Assembly: GCF_017745675.1 (NCBI RefSeq)
Contig: NZ_JAFLJM010000003.1
Coordinates: 1-64,000, forward strand
Origin: Alkalihalobacillus sp. BA299
GTDB lineage: Bacteria; Bacillota; Bacilli; Bacillales; Bacillaceae_F
Length of the DNA: 64,000 bases
Direction: 5' to 3'
Below the pieces are notes generated by a model. The model saw only the letters and a program-made list of their open reading frames with translations. It was not told the DNA's origin and did no database searches. Of this stretch, positions 45,904-55,226 are shown piece after piece. Every line of letters starts with the position of its first letter. Position 1 is the stretch's first letter. Both the position numbers and the translations under genes were made by a program.

Positions 45904-47844
45904 TTGGAAGAGAATAACAATCAAAAGCTAGAGAAAGAGATATTAGCAAAGTTTGATAAAGAACAAGCTTACAGGCAAGCGCTTGGAAAATGGGGATGGA
46001 TCGTAGCTGTTATTGCCATTACACTTACATTCTTTCATTTGTATACTGCATTTGTCGGCCCCTACCGTTCCCTTATCCAGGGTGCCATTCATCTAGGTGC
46101 TGGCCTATCACTTATTTTTCTTCTTTATCCTGCTAAACGAACGTTAATCCAAAAGCCAGGTATAGCATGGTACGACGTTATCCTCGCGTTCACAACACTA
46201 TATGTCAATTTTTATGTCGTGTTTCATTATGAACGTTTAACAAATCGGGCGATTGTCTTCGGTTTTGAAACAATGGATATTATCATAGCTACACTCGGTA
46301 TTATTTTACTACTTGAAGCAACTAGACGTGCTGTTGGTTTACCGATTGTTATTATTGCTGCCACAGCATTAGCTTATGGTATATGGGGAAAAGGGATCCC
46401 TCACTTTGGGCACGCAGGGTTTGACTGGTCTGTATTATCCGTAAGAATGTATTTTAGTTCAAGCGCTATTTTTGGTACACCTATACAAATTTCATCGACG
46501 TACATCTATTTATTTTTGTTTTTTGGTGTCATGCTTGTCCATACGGGTATCGGTAAATTTTTTAATGACTTAGCCTTTGGAGCAACAGGAAGATTTACGG
46601 GAGGTACCGGAAAAGCTGCCGTTACAGCAAGTGCGCTGCAAGGAATGGTGACTGGAAGTAGTGTTGCTAATACAGTTGCCTCTGGGTCATTTACGATACC
46701 CATGATGAAACGAGCTGGCTTCAGACCAGAGTTTGCCGCAGCATCAGAAGCGAGTGCTTCAACTGGAGGACAAATTATGCCGCCAATTATGGGGGCAGCA
46801 GCTTTCATTATGGCAGAATATACTGGAACTCCATATAGTCAGATTATTATTATTGCAATCATTCCAGCTCTATTATATTTCTCTGGTGTTATGATGGGTG
46901 TTCACTTTGAAGCTAAAAAGCACAATATATTAGGATTATCAAAAGATAAACTTCCATCCTTTAAAGGTTTATTAAAACAAATCGACTTAATCCTGCCACT
47001 CGTTGCCATAATCGGTTTCTTATTGGCTGGCTATACACCAACATTTGCGGGACTTGCAGGGATCGCTACCGCTTTTGTCGTCAGCTTTTTCCGTAAAGAT
47101 ACACGGCTTGGCTTTTGGAAGATTTTATACATTTTAGAACAAGGTGCAAGAGTGGCTCTCCCTGTTATTGCCGCTTGTGCTAGTGCAGGAATCGTTGTTG
47201 GTATTGTTACAATGACTGGACTTGGCGGTAAAATTGCTGGTGGAATATTAGATCTTGCCAGTGGATCATTTTTCTTACTTTTATTCTTTACAATGTTAGC
47301 ATGTATTTTACTAGGCATGGGATTACCTACCACAGCAAACTATGTAGTTACAGCATCGATGGCTGCACCCGCTCTTATTATGTTTGGGGTACCAGATATC
47401 GCGGCTCACATGTTTGTCTTCTATTTCGGAATAGTTGCTGACATTACACCGCCTGTCTGTTTAGCCGCTTATGCTGGGGCAGGTATTGCCGGGGCAAACC
47501 CAATGAAAGCAGGGATAAATGCTCTAAAGCTAGCCATAGCTGCATTTATAATTCCTTATGCCTTCGTTTATAACCCTGTACTTGTCTTACAAGACGCTAC
47601 ATTCACAACTTTAATCATACCGCTAATCACCGCATTTGTCGGCATGATGGCAATCAGTGCAGGAATGATGAATTACTATATTACTAATCCTAAATTGTAT
47701 GAAAGAATCATTCTTTTTATTTCAGGAATTATGCTTATCTACCCAGGAAATGCACTCATTTCACTAAGTGGAGCAGGTTTGTTAATTATAATTAGTGTCG
47801 TTCAATCCATGCGTAAAAAACAGTTAGTGACCAATACTCAGTGA
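45904..47844 (+). CDS. TRAP transporter fused (DctQM-type) permease
   Basis: About 646 residues from a TTG at 45904 with GGTGGTG ahead; an in-frame GTG at 45889 is also possible but lacks a site. A large membrane protein with some 15-17 helices; the N-terminal small-subunit-like part (to about 150) and the large DctM-like part are fused. Motifs include GTGKAAVTASALQGMVTGSSVANTVASGSFTIPMMKR and the ILLGMGLPTTANYV region. Driven by a sodium or proton gradient with the TAXI protein. Confidence 0.92.
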   Translation: MEENNNQKLEKEILAKFDKEQAYRQALGKWGWIVAVIAITLTFFHLYTAFVGPYRSLIQGAIHLGAGLSLIFLLYPAKRTLIQKPGIAWYDVILAFTTLYVNFYVVFHYERLTNRAIVFGFETMDIIIATLGIILLLEATRRAVGLPIVIIAATALAYGIWGKGIPHFGHAGFDWSVLSVRMYFSSSAIFGTPIQISSTYIYLFLFFGVMLVHTGIGKFFNDLAFGATGRFTGGTGKAAVTASALQGMVTGSSVANTVASGSFTIPMMKRAGFRPEFAAASEASASTGGQIMPPIMGAAAFIMAEYTGTPYSQIIIIAIIPALLYFSGVMMGVHFEAKKHNILGLSKDKLPSFKGLLKQIDLILPLVAIIGFLLAGYTPTFAGLAGIATAFVVSFFRKDTRLGFWKILYILEQGARVALPVIAACASAGIVVGIVTMTGLGGKIAGGILDLASGSFFLLLFFTMLACILLGMGLPTTANYVVTASMAAPALIMFGVPDIAAHMFVFYFGIVADITPPVCLAAYAGAGIAGANPMKAGINALKLAIAAFIIPYAFVYNPVLVLQDATFTTLIIPLITAFVGMMAISAGMMNYYITNPKLYERIILFISGIMLIYPGNALISLSGAGLLIIISVVQSMRKKQLVTNTQ

Positions 47845-47862
47845 ATATTCATATCATAAATT

Positions 47863-47908
47863 ACGTCGCTGTCTATGCCATAAGGGGCAAAAATAGCGAC
47901 GTTTTTAT
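47863..47908 (+). terminator. Terminator after the TRAP permease gene
   Basis: ACGTCGCT pairs with AGCGACGT, followed by TTTTATCT, with a long loop. Confidence 0.75.
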
Positions 47909-47923
47909 CTGTTCCTAATTCAA

Positions 47924-48781
47924 TTATTCTTCATAGAACACATCAAAGTTCTCCCATAACTCTTCAAGTTGATTTAAACGCTTTTCTACTTTCACATGTT
48001 CCGAGCGTGTCACAGCAGTAATTAATGCACTAATAACACTAAATGGAGCAGCAAACGAGTCAATAAAAGAATTAATTTCTGTGGAAGAGATTAGCGTTAT
48101 ATCACCATAAGGTACGAGAGGAGACATCAGATGATCCGTGATCACAATGGTTTTTGCTCCACTTTGCTTAACGTATTTTAATGCTTCTACGGTACGTTTT
48201 GTATAACGAGCAAAGCCAAAGCCAATCACGAGATCATCTTTTTCTATATCTAATAAATGTTCACTCATTCCATCGGCCTGATTTAACATTTCGGTATTTT
48301 GTAAAATAAGATCTAAATAAAATTGTAAAAACATTCCTAAACTCGTTGCACTGCGGTAGGCAATAATGTAAATTCGTTTAGCTCTCGTTATTTCTTTCAC
48401 AGCTTGTTCAAAGGCTTCAGGACTGATTTGATGGAGTGTATTTTTTAGATTTTGAATATCATCAGACAATATCTCTTTTAAAGAGTTTTCAGGTGAATCT
48501 TCTTCATCCGTCGTTTTCATAAATACTTCTGCTGATGTCCATTTTCGCTTTAATGCTTCTTGTAAATGCCGCTGGAGATCTGGATAACCTTTATAGTTAA
48601 TAAACACCGCAAAGCGAATGACGGTTGCCTCGCCAACACCTACGTTTTTTGCAAGCTTTGAGGCGGTTAGAAAAGGAGCCGTTTCAGTGTTATTAATAAT
48701 ATAATTAGCTATTTTTTTCTGTGACTTGCTCATTTTATCTAGGTTGTCGACAATCCTTTGATATACATCGTTTTGAAGCAT
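47924..48781 (-). CDS. RpiR-family transcriptional regulator
   Basis: 285 residues: N-terminal HTH_6 domain (about 5-80; LTASKLAKNVGVGEATVIRFAV) and a C-terminal SIS sugar-isomerase-like domain (about 125-260; RIYIIAYRSATSLGMFLQFYLDLI, KTIVITDHLMSP). RpiR proteins usually sense a phosphorylated sugar. It lies 15 bases behind the aminotransferase gene on the same strand and convergent with the TRAP permease, so it likely regulates this group; which signal it senses is unknown. Confidence 0.92.
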   Translation of the reverse strand: MLQNDVYQRIVDNLDKMSKSQKKIANYIINNTETAPFLTASKLAKNVGVGEATVIRFAVFINYKGYPDLQRHLQEALKRKWTSAEVFMKTTDEEDSPENSLKEILSDDIQNLKNTLHQISPEAFEQAVKEITRAKRIYIIAYRSATSLGMFLQFYLDLILQNTEMLNQADGMSEHLLDIEKDDLVIGFGFARYTKRTVEALKYVKQSGAKTIVITDHLMSPLVPYGDITLISSTEINSFIDSFAAPFSVISALITAVTRSEHVKVEKRLNQLEELWENFDVFYEE

Positions 48782-48796
48782 AAAACCTCATCCCTT

Positions 48797-50212
48797 TTAA
48801 TATCGTGGTCCTTCGAACATTTTTTTAAGTACTTTTTCATATGCTGAAATGGTCATCTTTACTTCCTTCATTGTATGAGCTGTTGATAAGCTATAACGAT
48901 TCAAAGGCTTAGTATAGATCCCTTCTGTCAACAGATGAAAATCGATTTCCTTTCTCGTCGTCAAATCTGTTTTTTGAAGGTCTCGATAATTTAATATTTT
49001 ATCTTTCTTAGTCAATACTACACTAAATATAGAACCGGCGCCAACCGCTTTCATCGGTATTTTATAGGCTTTGAATAAGGCTTCGAGTCGTTTTTTTAAT
49101 TCTTCAGTGGTTGCGATGACGCGGTCCAATTCTGTTTCTAGTAGTTCGATTGTTCTTAGTCCTGCTGCTAGGATCGTAGGGTGACCATTGTAAGTTCCAC
49201 TATGGAATAATACTTCTTTTGCTGAAGAACTTTTACTCTGACTTGAGTCAAAGACGTCTGATGCTGATGATGGAGCACTCTCCATCATAATCTCTCTTTT
49301 TCCACCAACAATACCGATTGGATATCCCCCACCAATTACTTTTCCTAGAGTAGTCAAATCTGGTTTAACATTATAAAGCTGTTGTGCGCCACCTAATGCT
49401 AATCGATATCCTGTTTTAACTTCATCAAAAATGAGAACGATATCTAATTGCTCTGTCAGCTCTCTTAGCTTGTAAATAAACTCTTTCTTAGCAGGAATAA
49501 ATCCCCCTTGAGCTGGCTCTAATACTACTGCACTAATTTCATCCTTCTTTGCCCGTAATATTTCTTCACAAGATTTATAATCATTAAAAGGGAGAATAAT
49601 GGTATTATGTTGATGATACTCATCCATTCCTTTCGATTCAGGAACTGCATTAGGCTTCTTCACGTCCCCAGCTTCTTTTAGAGAAGGATTTACACTTAAC
49701 AACACTTGATCGTAGCCACCGTGATAATGCCCTTCAAATTTTGCGATCTTATGCTTACCTGTATATGATGCTGCAATTCTTAATGCTAATTGCGTTGCCT
49801 CAGTTCCAGAATTTGTGTATCGCAATAATTCAATACTTGGATAATGCTCTTTTATTTTCTGCCCCATTTTTACCTCAAGTCCATGTGGGGTTCCAAAAAG
49901 ACTTGTTCCGTCATTGTCTAATTGCTCTATTATTGCTGTTTTAATTCTTTTGTCTCCATGTCCTAACATAAGTGCTCCATATGATAGTAAATAGTCAATA
50001 TACACATTTCCATCTATATCAGTTACATATGCACCATTTGCTTTTTCCATAACGATTGGATATGGAGCAAAATATTTAATATTGGCAGTCACCCCTCCTG
50101 GCATTACATCTTTTGACTGCTCAAAAAATTCATATGATTTTTTCGTCTTATTTGACAGTGTTACGATCGGATGGTTATCCACTCTTCTAATAGCCAAGGT
50201 TTTTTCCCCCAT
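48797..50212 (-). CDS. Class III aminotransferase, glutamate-1-semialdehyde aminomutase-like
   Basis: 471 residues (or 466 from a TTG at 50197, which has GGGGGAA ahead and may be the real start). A PLP enzyme with NSGTEATQLALRIAA, VLIFDEVKTGYRL and the PLP lysine in TTLGKVIGGGYPIGI. The closest layout is glutamate-1-semialdehyde 2,1-aminomutase, but it is 40 residues longer than HemL and lies outside any heme cluster, so it is probably a transaminase or aminomutase of another amino acid. It precedes an RpiR regulator and faces away from the KamA-type enzyme. Confidence 0.85.
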   Translation of the reverse strand: MGEKTLAIRRVDNHPIVTLSNKTKKSYEFFEQSKDVMPGGVTANIKYFAPYPIVMEKANGAYVTDIDGNVYIDYLLSYGALMLGHGDKRIKTAIIEQLDNDGTSLFGTPHGLEVKMGQKIKEHYPSIELLRYTNSGTEATQLALRIAASYTGKHKIAKFEGHYHGGYDQVLLSVNPSLKEAGDVKKPNAVPESKGMDEYHQHNTIILPFNDYKSCEEILRAKKDEISAVVLEPAQGGFIPAKKEFIYKLRELTEQLDIVLIFDEVKTGYRLALGGAQQLYNVKPDLTTLGKVIGGGYPIGIVGGKREIMMESAPSSASDVFDSSQSKSSSAKEVLFHSGTYNGHPTILAAGLRTIELLETELDRVIATTEELKKRLEALFKAYKIPMKAVGAGSIFSVVLTKKDKILNYRDLQKTDLTTRKEIDFHLLTEGIYTKPLNRYSLSTAHTMKEVKMTISAYEKVLKKMFEGPRY

Positions 50213-50620
50213 TTAATTTATACTTCATTTTACTTTCAACATGAAATATATACTTCATAATACACTATCCCTTTGAAATTATGAATAATTTATTTCGTTT
50301 TTTATATTTTATGAATAAAAAAATTCAAAATGAACAAATTCACTATAATTAGGCTTTAATTTAAGCCTATTTTTTTCAACACTTCCCTTTAAATGAGATT
50401 GCTATTATGATCTATATATAGTATTGCAAATTTGTGAATTTCTTCTTTCATTTTCCTCTCATATATAAATGTCAATCTTTATTTCGAACTGAATAGAAGT
50501 TACCAATGAATTAAATCTTTCATTTTCTATTTAATTTCTAATTATTTCTTTCGTTTTTGACGTTATTCTACTAACCTTGTTATAATGTGCCTAGAATACG
50601 AATATTGGAGGTTGATAGTT
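50213..50620. other. Intergenic region with the promoter of the KamA-type gene
   Basis: About 400 bases, very AT-rich, between two divergent genes. A good sigma-A-type promoter for the right gene is noted separately. The left part repeats TATACTTCAT, twice about 30 bases apart (near 50220 and 50249), which could be a regulator site for the aminotransferase gene; that is speculative. Confidence 0.5.
50557..50586 (+). promoter_or_regulatory. Sigma-A-type promoter of the KamA-family gene
   Basis: TTGACG (50557-50562), 18-base spacer, TATAAT (50581-50586). The GGAGG of the gene lies about 20 bases downstream. Confidence 0.75.
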
Positions 50621-51799
50621 GTGGCTCAGCCAAAATACATTATGAACATTGACAAACTTGAGCAAATCCCAAAAGCAGAACGAGAAAAACTGAAACAAAT
50701 TACAGATAAATTTGTGTTCAGAGTAAATGAATATTATTTAAGTTTAATTGATTGGGATAATCCGAACGATCCTATACGGAAATTAGTCATACCAAATGAA
50801 AATGAGTTAGAAGAGTATGGGCGCTGGGATGCTTCCGATGAAGACACGAATTATGCAGTCCCTGGGTGTCAGCACAAATATAAAACGACTGCACTACTTA
50901 TCTGTTCGGAAGTTTGCGGAGCATACTGTCGTTACTGTTTCCGTAAACGCTTATTCCGTAACGATGTAAAAGAAGCGATGTCTGATGTAGATCCTGGTCT
51001 AGAGTACATTGCCAACACACCTGAAATTAACAATGTTCTTCTTACAGGAGGAGACCCGTTAATTCTAGCTACAAAAAAACTGCGTTATATCCTTGAACGC
51101 TTACGTGCTATCGATCACGTTAAGATCATTCGTATTGGCTCTAAACTTCCTGTATTTAATCCAATGCGTATTTATGAAGATGAAGAATTACTGAATTTAA
51201 TTCGTGAATTTTCAACGCCAGAAAAACGCATTTACATTATGGCACATATTAACCATCCAGTAGAAATTACCGATGAAGCAAGAAAAGGTTTCCAAGCACT
51301 GCATGAGGCAGGTGCGATTGTCGTTAACCAAACACCTGTATTAAGAGGCATTAATGATGATCCGGTCGTTTTAGGAGACCTTCTTGATAAACTTTCTTGG
51401 GCAGGAGTAACCCCATACTATTTCTTTGTTAACAGACCAGTTGCAGGTAACAAAGATTTCGTTCTAACGTTAGAAGAAGTGTATAACATTGTTGAAGGGG
51501 CAAAAGCACGCACTTCTGGTTTAGGAAAGCGCGTTCGTCTTTCAATGAGTCATACATCAGGTAAAATTGAAATTCTAGCGATTGAAAATGGAAAAGCTTA
51601 CTTAAAATACCACCAATCTCGTGATAATGAATACGGTAAGTTTATGGTACTCGACTGTCCAAAGGATGCTGCTTGGTTTGATGACCTTCCAGGTAACGAG
51701 CAGTATTGGAATAAGCCAGCAAAGAAAACAGATGAAGTTATTTCTGTTAATGAACTTCCAGATGTTCCACAAGGTAAAAAAGGGAAAGCACTCGTTTAA
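50621..51799 (+). CDS. KamA-family radical SAM aminomutase-like enzyme, substrate uncertain
   Basis: 392 residues from a GTG with GGAGG eight bases before (a longer frame opens at 50585). It has the KamA layout: C-x3-C-x2-C for the [4Fe-4S] cluster (C99, C103, C106 in CGAYCRYCFRKR), NVLLTGGDPL, and a PLP lysine probably at K315 (HTSGKIEIL). It does not carry the two aspartates which, as I recall, bind the side-chain amino group of lysine in the Clostridium enzyme (there in a CDL and a VVDAPGGGGK motif): the matching residues are N271 and S308. It should therefore be an aminomutase of another amino acid. Confidence 0.85.
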   Translation: MAQPKYIMNIDKLEQIPKAEREKLKQITDKFVFRVNEYYLSLIDWDNPNDPIRKLVIPNENELEEYGRWDASDEDTNYAVPGCQHKYKTTALLICSEVCGAYCRYCFRKRLFRNDVKEAMSDVDPGLEYIANTPEINNVLLTGGDPLILATKKLRYILERLRAIDHVKIIRIGSKLPVFNPMRIYEDEELLNLIREFSTPEKRIYIMAHINHPVEITDEARKGFQALHEAGAIVVNQTPVLRGINDDPVVLGDLLDKLSWAGVTPYYFFVNRPVAGNKDFVLTLEEVYNIVEGAKARTSGLGKRVRLSMSHTSGKIEILAIENGKAYLKYHQSRDNEYGKFMVLDCPKDAAWFDDLPGNEQYWNKPAKKTDEVISVNELPDVPQGKKGKALV

Positions 51800-51810
51800 A
51801 GTGTGTGTAA

Positions 51811-51842
51811 AGAGGTTGACAGACGATGTCAGCCTCTTTTTA
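51811..51842 (+). terminator. Terminator after the KamA-family gene
   Basis: GAGGTTGACA pairs with TGTCAGCCTC, followed by TTTTTAG. Confidence 0.88.
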
Positions 51843-51919
51843 GTTACTAAGCTTTTTTCACTATTCGACATCACTAGAAAATGATAGAATAGAACTATCT
51901 TTATTCCAAGAGGTGTGTT

Positions 51920-52693
51920 ATGAAACTCCGGGGCCAATCCATCATAGTAATGATAATTCTAAGCTTAGTTCTAAGTGGGTGTAATCAAGGGAATGTATCA
52001 AAAGCATCAAAGTCCACTGCCACTCCTTCGCAATTTGAAAACCAACATCTTTCCGTAACCTATGAAGGACATTCTAATGCTGTAGTGGATAATGAAAATG
52101 GATTTTATTTATCCTTTCAAATCGATCAACTTGGACCTTATCCAATCGATGATAAACATTTTTCATTTGCCTTACAAAAAACAATAGAAGATAATTTAGG
52201 GAATGAATATGAAAGTATTAAAACTGAAGTTTTAACAACAAAAGATAACGGTGAACCGCTTCCTGAAAAAACGATTTATTTTAGACAATACTTCAAGCCT
52301 GAGTTGAAGGAAGATAGTCGCTATTTACCTGTCATGTTTTTTGCAAAACCTCTTTACTATAAGAAAACGCTCTTATTCGAAAACTTGGAACACAATACAG
52401 AGAATGATATAGTTAATGATTTAAACATTGCCCGCGTTGAAGCAGATAAAAAGAAATTAACTCTCTATATAGAAGATGTCCACAATATCCAAGGCTTAGA
52501 AGCAACATTAATTCATTCAGAAGAAGAAATATACCCTATTTTTGCTTCTACAGAAACTAGTCAATTTAATCACTCTGTCGTTGCCCACTATGAATTTGCT
52601 GTCGATATTCCAGATCCTTTCACACTTAAAATCAAACGACATCGTCTTCAAGATCAACTTTGGGAATTCCCATTAACAATTACACTAAATTAG
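51920..52693 (+). CDS. Lipoprotein of unknown function
   Basis: 257 residues with a hydrophobic signal and lipobox VLSGC (C about 21). The body has beta-strand-rich character (LSVTYEGHSNAVVDNENGFYLSFQID, FYLSFQIDQLGPYP). No family recognised; it may be a two-domain immunoglobulin-like protein. GAGGTG before the ATG. Confidence 0.78.
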   Translation: MKLRGQSIIVMIILSLVLSGCNQGNVSKASKSTATPSQFENQHLSVTYEGHSNAVVDNENGFYLSFQIDQLGPYPIDDKHFSFALQKTIEDNLGNEYESIKTEVLTTKDNGEPLPEKTIYFRQYFKPELKEDSRYLPVMFFAKPLYYKKTLLFENLEHNTENDIVNDLNIARVEADKKKLTLYIEDVHNIQGLEATLIHSEEEIYPIFASTETSQFNHSVVAHYEFAVDIPDPFTLKIKRHRLQDQLWEFPLTITLN

Positions 52694-52715
52694 GCTGACT
52701 AAATGTCAGCCTTCT
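52693..52715 (+). terminator. Short hairpin after the lipoprotein gene
   Basis: GGCTGAC pairs with GTCAGCC; the tail CTTCT is weak. Confidence 0.55.
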
Positions 52716-52770
52716 AATACAATAAATCTAGATACTTAACACTACTTAGTAAGTCACCGTATGCTTTACA

Positions 52771-54696
52771 TTAAATGATTTTACTGTTCTTTAGGTAGTT
52801 TAGTGACCACTTCCTACTATTGTCATTTCTGACGGTGACTCCAAATATGTCGAGTAATTCAAGAAAAGGAACAATATATTTACGAGAAACTTTTACTATG
52901 TCTTTTGCTTCTTTCAGTGTAAAGCTATCTCCTGTTTTATTAAAAAGTTGATTTACATATTGCTCAAACGTTTTTTTATGAATTGGATACTTATCATCTA
53001 GTAAGTAAATTTCTCCTTTACTCCGCAAGAAGTACTTTAAATCTTCAGAAATCTCTTTTGGTAATTGAGCCTTCTCAAATAAATCATCCCATGGGTCAAC
53101 TTCTATCCCCTGGCACTCAATGTTCTTCAGTAACCCTTCAATTCTCTTTCCCCATTTTATAGGATAGTTAGCTTCAAAGCTCTTTAAGGTAAGAAATTGT
53201 TCTTTTTTTAGTATATGCTGATCTGCAATTAACTTCTCTAATACGATCTCGGCAAATTTTTGGGGAATTAAAGATTTAATAGTTTGGATTATTTCTGCTT
53301 TATTTTTTCCTTCTCTCATTGGGTAGTTTATATGATATTCCTCTAACTCATCATGAACAAAGTTTATTATATTTTTGAATAAATCAATTGTCATATAATG
53401 ACCTTTTTTTATTTCCAAAATTAATTTTCTGTTTATCATTTCGTCTATACATTGTACTACTGAATCTAATATTATATTAGTTTGCTGGACTAATTGATTT
53501 ACTGACAGCACCTTTTGCTCTGTTAAACTATTAATAATCCTATCTTCCGGACCTCCTTCGTTTTTTTGAGCTAACATTTTAACAGTTTCTAAACCAAAAC
53601 GATATTTCTTGCCAAAAGCATCAATGACACATCCACCACCTATTAATTCAGCTGGTGATGGCCGGCGAATAATCAGATGGTCTCCTCTTTTTGTTACCAC
53701 AGGCTCGTTAAGACGTATTTGACACAAGATTTTATCTTGCTCCTCTAGCTGATTTCGATCAAAAAACACGATATTGCCTAGCACCTCAGCTGTACCTATA
53801 TGTACCTTTACTATAGCTCTTTGTTTTAACGGAGTTTTTAAATCTTTGACAGTGTTTAGTACAACATCTATTGTTTGCGTACTAGAAAAAGTATTAGCAG
53901 TAACTAAGACATTCCCTCTATGAACCATTTCTTTCGTAATACCGCTTAAGTTTAATGCAATTCTTTGTCCTGCATGACCGATACGTTTTTGTTGACGATT
54001 TACTTGTATTTGTCTAACTCTTACTCTTTCTCCTTGTGGAAGGATTTCTAAAATGTCGCCATCTTTAACCGTTCCCTCGTACGCTGTTCCTCTTACAACT
54101 GTTCCTTGACCATGAACAGAAAACACTTGATCAATGGGCAAGCGAAACGCTCCTTTTGCAAATCTACTTCGACTTTGTATTCCTACTAATTGCTGCATGA
54201 TTGTTTCTTTTAAAATAGGAATACCCGCCTTCGTAAGGTTATTCACAAAAGTAAAAGGTGCATTCTCTAGGAAAGTCCCTTTAACATGGGAAGTTATATC
54301 TTCTTTAACTAATTCAATAAAGTCCTCATTAACACGGTCCACTTTTGTTACTACAATTAGGCCTATTTCAATACCTAGAAAAGATAATATATCAATGTGC
54401 TCTTTTGTTTGGGGCATAACACCTTCATCAGCAGCAACAATAAGCATGACCATATCAATACCAGCTACGCCTGCTATCATTTGCCGAATAAAACGTTCGT
54501 GCCCTGGCACATCTATAATCGTTACTTCAGTATCTTCATTTAGCCTTAAAGGGGCATATCCTAATTCGATGGAAATGCTTCTCTCTTTCTCTTCTTTTAA
54601 ACGATCGGTATCTATATTTGTTAAGGCTTTTGTTAACGCCGTTTTTCCATGATCAATATGTCCAGCCATTCCAATTGTGTAGAATTTCTCAGTCAC
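52771..54696 (-). CDS. selB: Selenocysteine-specific elongation factor SelB
   Basis: About 641 residues from GTG 54696 (GGGGTG six bases before); the frame is open to a GTG at 54705. It brings Sec-tRNA to the ribosome at UGA codons marked by a SECIS. The EF-Tu-like domains begin with GMAGHIDHGKTALTKAL; DVPGHERFIRQM and TKVDRVN are G3 and G4. Beta domains follow (FRLPIDQVFSVHGQGTVVRGT), and the C-terminal half is a set of winged helices that bind the SECIS hairpin, as its length requires. It lies beside selC and beside genes that need it. Confidence 0.95.
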   Translation of the reverse strand: MTEKFYTIGMAGHIDHGKTALTKALTNIDTDRLKEEKERSISIELGYAPLRLNEDTEVTIIDVPGHERFIRQMIAGVAGIDMVMLIVAADEGVMPQTKEHIDILSFLGIEIGLIVVTKVDRVNEDFIELVKEDITSHVKGTFLENAPFTFVNNLTKAGIPILKETIMQQLVGIQSRSRFAKGAFRLPIDQVFSVHGQGTVVRGTAYEGTVKDGDILEILPQGERVRVRQIQVNRQQKRIGHAGQRIALNLSGITKEMVHRGNVLVTANTFSSTQTIDVVLNTVKDLKTPLKQRAIVKVHIGTAEVLGNIVFFDRNQLEEQDKILCQIRLNEPVVTKRGDHLIIRRPSPAELIGGGCVIDAFGKKYRFGLETVKMLAQKNEGGPEDRIINSLTEQKVLSVNQLVQQTNIILDSVVQCIDEMINRKLILEIKKGHYMTIDLFKNIINFVHDELEEYHINYPMREGKNKAEIIQTIKSLIPQKFAEIVLEKLIADQHILKKEQFLTLKSFEANYPIKWGKRIEGLLKNIECQGIEVDPWDDLFEKAQLPKEISEDLKYFLRSKGEIYLLDDKYPIHKKTFEQYVNQLFNKTGDSFTLKEAKDIVKVSRKYIVPFLELLDIFGVTVRNDNSRKWSLNYLKNSKII

Positions 54697-54826
54697 CTCA
54701 TTCACCCCACCTTTTGTTTTTGAAAACTCTCTCTATGAAGAAAAAATTTATTTAAACATATTTACTTGTACACTTGAAAGATTCATATTTTATAGTTTAT
54801 AATTAAAAAAGAATTCAAGAAATTTT

Positions 54827-54923
54827 GGGGTTGGATGGGGAACTGGTGTCCCCCGAGGTCTTCAAAACCTTTTGGGAGGCGCGTGCCGTCTCCGGTGGGT
54901 TCGATTCCCACACAGTCCCGCCA
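54827..54923 (+). tRNA. selC: tRNA-Sec (anticodon TCA)
   Basis: 97 bases including CCA. The acceptor arm (54827-54834 with 54912-54919) has eight positions; seven pair, two of them wobbles. The D stem is GGGGA/TCCCC. The anticodon loop CTTCAAA holds TCA at 54862-54864. The long variable arm has a 7-bp stem (GGAGGCG with CGTCTCC), the T stem is GTGGG/CCCAC with loop TTCGATT, and the encoded end is G-CCA. Long acceptor-T stack, extra arm and UCA anticodon together identify tRNA-Sec. Confidence 0.97.
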
Positions 54924-55226
54924 TCTTTTTTTAAAATTAAAACCCTCTTTTTCCTCTATCCTTTTTATTAATTAAATTTTCCCATTACAATTAATCATCA
55001 TTTTTCTTATTAATTATTTTATTTGATAAAATGTTTTATTATATATAAAACTCCCTATTAACTTGCTCTGAATCTTACCAACTAAGGAAAGTTGTCATGT
55101 TTTTTCATTGTAGCTTTAAACGGGCAGTTTTCCTTACCTCTTCTTTGTCCCTATAAGACATGAGGTAAGTTTATAACTGCCCGTCATTGTGAAGGTAAAG
55201 CTTTATTTTTTTAATAGAACAATGAT
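54924..55226. other. Gene-free stretch between selC and the end of the reductase operon
   Basis: AT-rich. T-rich tail behind the tRNA, then the hairpin at 55120-55184. No gene seen. Confidence 0.65.
55120..55184 (-). terminator. Long hairpin at the end of the reductase operon
   Basis: ACGGGCAGTT pairs with AACTGCCCGT at the base, and GAGGTAAG with CTTACCTC further in, around a 20-base loop. It lies some 45 bases after the last gene. No real T tract follows on the minus strand, so it may stabilise the mRNA or end transcription weakly. Confidence 0.6.

Noticed and set aside
50621..51799. Lysine 2,3-aminomutase (kamA) as a firm name
   Set aside because: The substrate-binding aspartates known for that enzyme are not found, so only the family is given.
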